64,000 nt of DNA from Sabellastarte sp. h YS-2021 (taxonomy: Eukaryota; Annelida; Polychaeta; Sabellida; Sabellidae): assembly GCA_964017235.1 (NCBI GenBank), contig OZ024938.1, forward strand, positions 56,969,816-57,033,815, given 5' to 3'. Positions within the stretch are counted from its first letter, which is position 1. Every line of letters starts with the position of its first letter. The translations under genes and the position numbers were made by a program. The notes beneath the pieces were generated by a model. It ran no database searches. It had not been told where the DNA came from and was given only the letters and a program-made list of their open reading frames with translations. This document shows, one piece after another, positions 63,077 through 64,000 of the stretch.

Positions 63077-63306
63077 CTGTTCTATATTTCTATAGTGCTT
63101 AATCTCTGCCAAGGCAGACTCTAAGGCGCAATACCAAGTCCAATTCAATAATCATCATTCCAGAGCCATAGCCAGGTCGACACTAGAAATTTAAATACTA
63201 AGGTGGGAAAGCTTTATCAAAGAGATAGGATTTTAGTTTTTTCATGAAACTGGCACGAGTTGGAGCATAACGTACATCATCAGGCAAATCATATAATCTT
63301 TGATAT
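63077..63306 (-). mobile_element. LINE fragment: C-terminal end of ORF2 plus 3' UTR
   Basis: The minus strand of 63203-63299 translates without a stop as DLPDDVRYAPTRASFMKK followed by LKSYLFDKAFPP. This is the conserved 'W-N-x-L-P ... F-K-K-x-L-K' end of CR1/L2-like polymerases. The 3' UTR continues to about 63077. It is a different LINE family from 60443-61610, whose equivalent is WNSLPFQIRNSPSVASFRK. Only the last 30-odd codons remain, so no function is possible. Confidence 0.75.
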
Positions 63307-63334
63307 TGCACTCAAACCTAATGTCCTAGCATTC

Positions 63335-63425
63335 ATATGTCAGGTCAAGTGAAGTATCAAGCCAAGCAGGTAAGAAGTGAGAGGCAAGTGAGCTACCCAA
63401 TGAACCACCAGGATGCAGGCGGATT
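63335..63425 (-). mobile_element. Possible tRNA-like SINE head, very decayed
   Basis: On the minus strand, GGTGGTTCATTGGGTAGCTC resembles a tRNA D-arm/A box and GGCTTGATACT a worn B box at about tRNA spacing, with CTTGCCTCTCAC between them. No tail or duplication is seen. It could be chance. Confidence 0.35.
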
Positions 63426-63608
63426 ATAAAAACTGCTTTGATTTGGAGATAAATAAGAACTAGGATCATCCAGACTTTAGAAATTTTGGTTTTCTTTTCT
63501 GTGAACCCTCTCTGAAACACCACATGGTGAATCTGACCAAATATTTACAAAACATAGGGAAGGGCGAATATGAAAGTTGAAATAGTGAGAGGTGTTCTGA
63601 AAAGATAC

Positions 63609-64000
63609 AAGTTATAAGCACTTTTAGGCTTGGATATACTCGTTTGACCTTGAAGGAGGTGCCCAAGGTCAAATCCGACCAAACTAAAATATTCCTAGCC
63701 CATGATTTCCTATAGGTTGGTTTACCATCCCAAACCTCTAGGACCAAAAATAAGCTAGTTATAAGCACTTCTAAGTTTGGGTATCCTCGTTTGACCTTGA
63801 AGGAAGGGCCCAAGGTCAAATCTTAGCACATCAAAATATTCCTAGCCCATGATTTCCTATAGGTTGGTTTCACTTTGCAAACCTCTAGGACCAATAATAA
63901 GCAAGTTATAAGCACTTTTAGGCTTGGATATACTCGTTTGACCTTGAAGGAGGCACCCAAGGTCAAATCCGACCAAACTAAAATATTCCCAGCCCATGAT
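63609..64000. repeat. 147-bp tandem repeat, about 2.7 units, continuing past the window
   Basis: GTTATAAGCA recurs at 63611, 63758 and 63905, an exact 147-bp period. Over the 96 bp available, unit 3 differs from unit 1 at 3 sites, while unit 2 differs from unit 1 at about 13. Each unit carries the inverted pair TTTGACCTTG and CAAGGTCAAA. Because 147 is a multiple of three, a minus-strand frame stays open through the units, which is not evidence of a gene. Confidence 0.9.
63643..63673. other. Inverted TTTGACCTTG / CAAGGTCAAA pair in the 147-bp unit
   Basis: Perfect 10-bp arms with an 11-bp spacer; the same pair occurs at 63790-63820 and 63937-63967. The arm contains CAAGGTCA, like the extended half-site of monomeric nuclear receptors (ERR and NR5A types). 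Binding is inference; the hairpin itself is visible. Confidence 0.8.

Noticed and set aside
63466..63819. 117-codon minus-strand frame as a gene
   Set aside because: It is kept open by the 147-bp repeat being a multiple of three; the translation is a repeat of itself with no domain.

Overview
This window looks like nuclear DNA of an animal, most likely an invertebrate. It holds a long satellite array, tRNA-derived SINEs, CR1/L2-type LINEs and a DIRS-type tyrosine-recombinase retrotransposon, and I see no bacterial or viral gene organisation. The mix of SINEs, DIRS elements and repeats rich in TGACCTTG/CAAGGTCA suggests a marine invertebrate such as a mollusc. That is inference from general familiarity, not something the sequence proves. 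I found no host protein-coding gene that I can support.

Layout. Positions 1-51475 are a head-to-tail satellite array with a 682-bp monomer. It contains 73 complete copies and a 74th cut off after 343 bp, and it runs off the left edge of the window. By eye the copies are almost identical. There is one recurrent A/G site (monomer position 551, G in 17 of 73 copies), five private substitutions and one 2-bp deletion. Copy 23 is split at 15553/16900 by a 1346-bp DNA transposon with 11-bp terminal inverted repeats and a 2-bp AA duplication. That transposon appears to carry a nested tRNA-derived SINE. The array stops abruptly at 51475 and is followed by a short, diverged scrap of monomer.

Positions 51515-55688 are non-repetitive or degraded DNA seeded with several copies of one tRNA-Gly-like SINE family (both orientations) and a fragment of a LINE 3' UTR that appears to split one SINE.

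Positions about 55689-62185 are a decayed DIRS-type retrotransposon on the minus strand: inverted terminal repeats on both sides, a probable internal complementary region (14-bp hairpin arms), and remnants of gag, reverse transcriptase/RNase H and tyrosine recombinase. A younger, 5'-truncated CR1/L2-group LINE (60443-61610, plus strand) sits inside its gag region, flanked by a 7-bp target-site duplication. The order of events reads as DIRS insertion, then decay, then LINE insertion.

Positions 62186-64000 hold more SINE and LINE fragments. From about 63609 a 147-bp tandem repeat continues past the right edge. Each unit of it carries an inverted pair of extended nuclear-receptor-type half-sites.

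The window therefore reads as a boundary between a very homogeneous, possibly centromeric or heterochromatic satellite and a TE-rich flank. The most notable points are the satellite itself (homogeneity, dyad symmetries, one recurrent variant site), the abrupt array edge, and the well-preserved DIRS architecture with its nested LINE.
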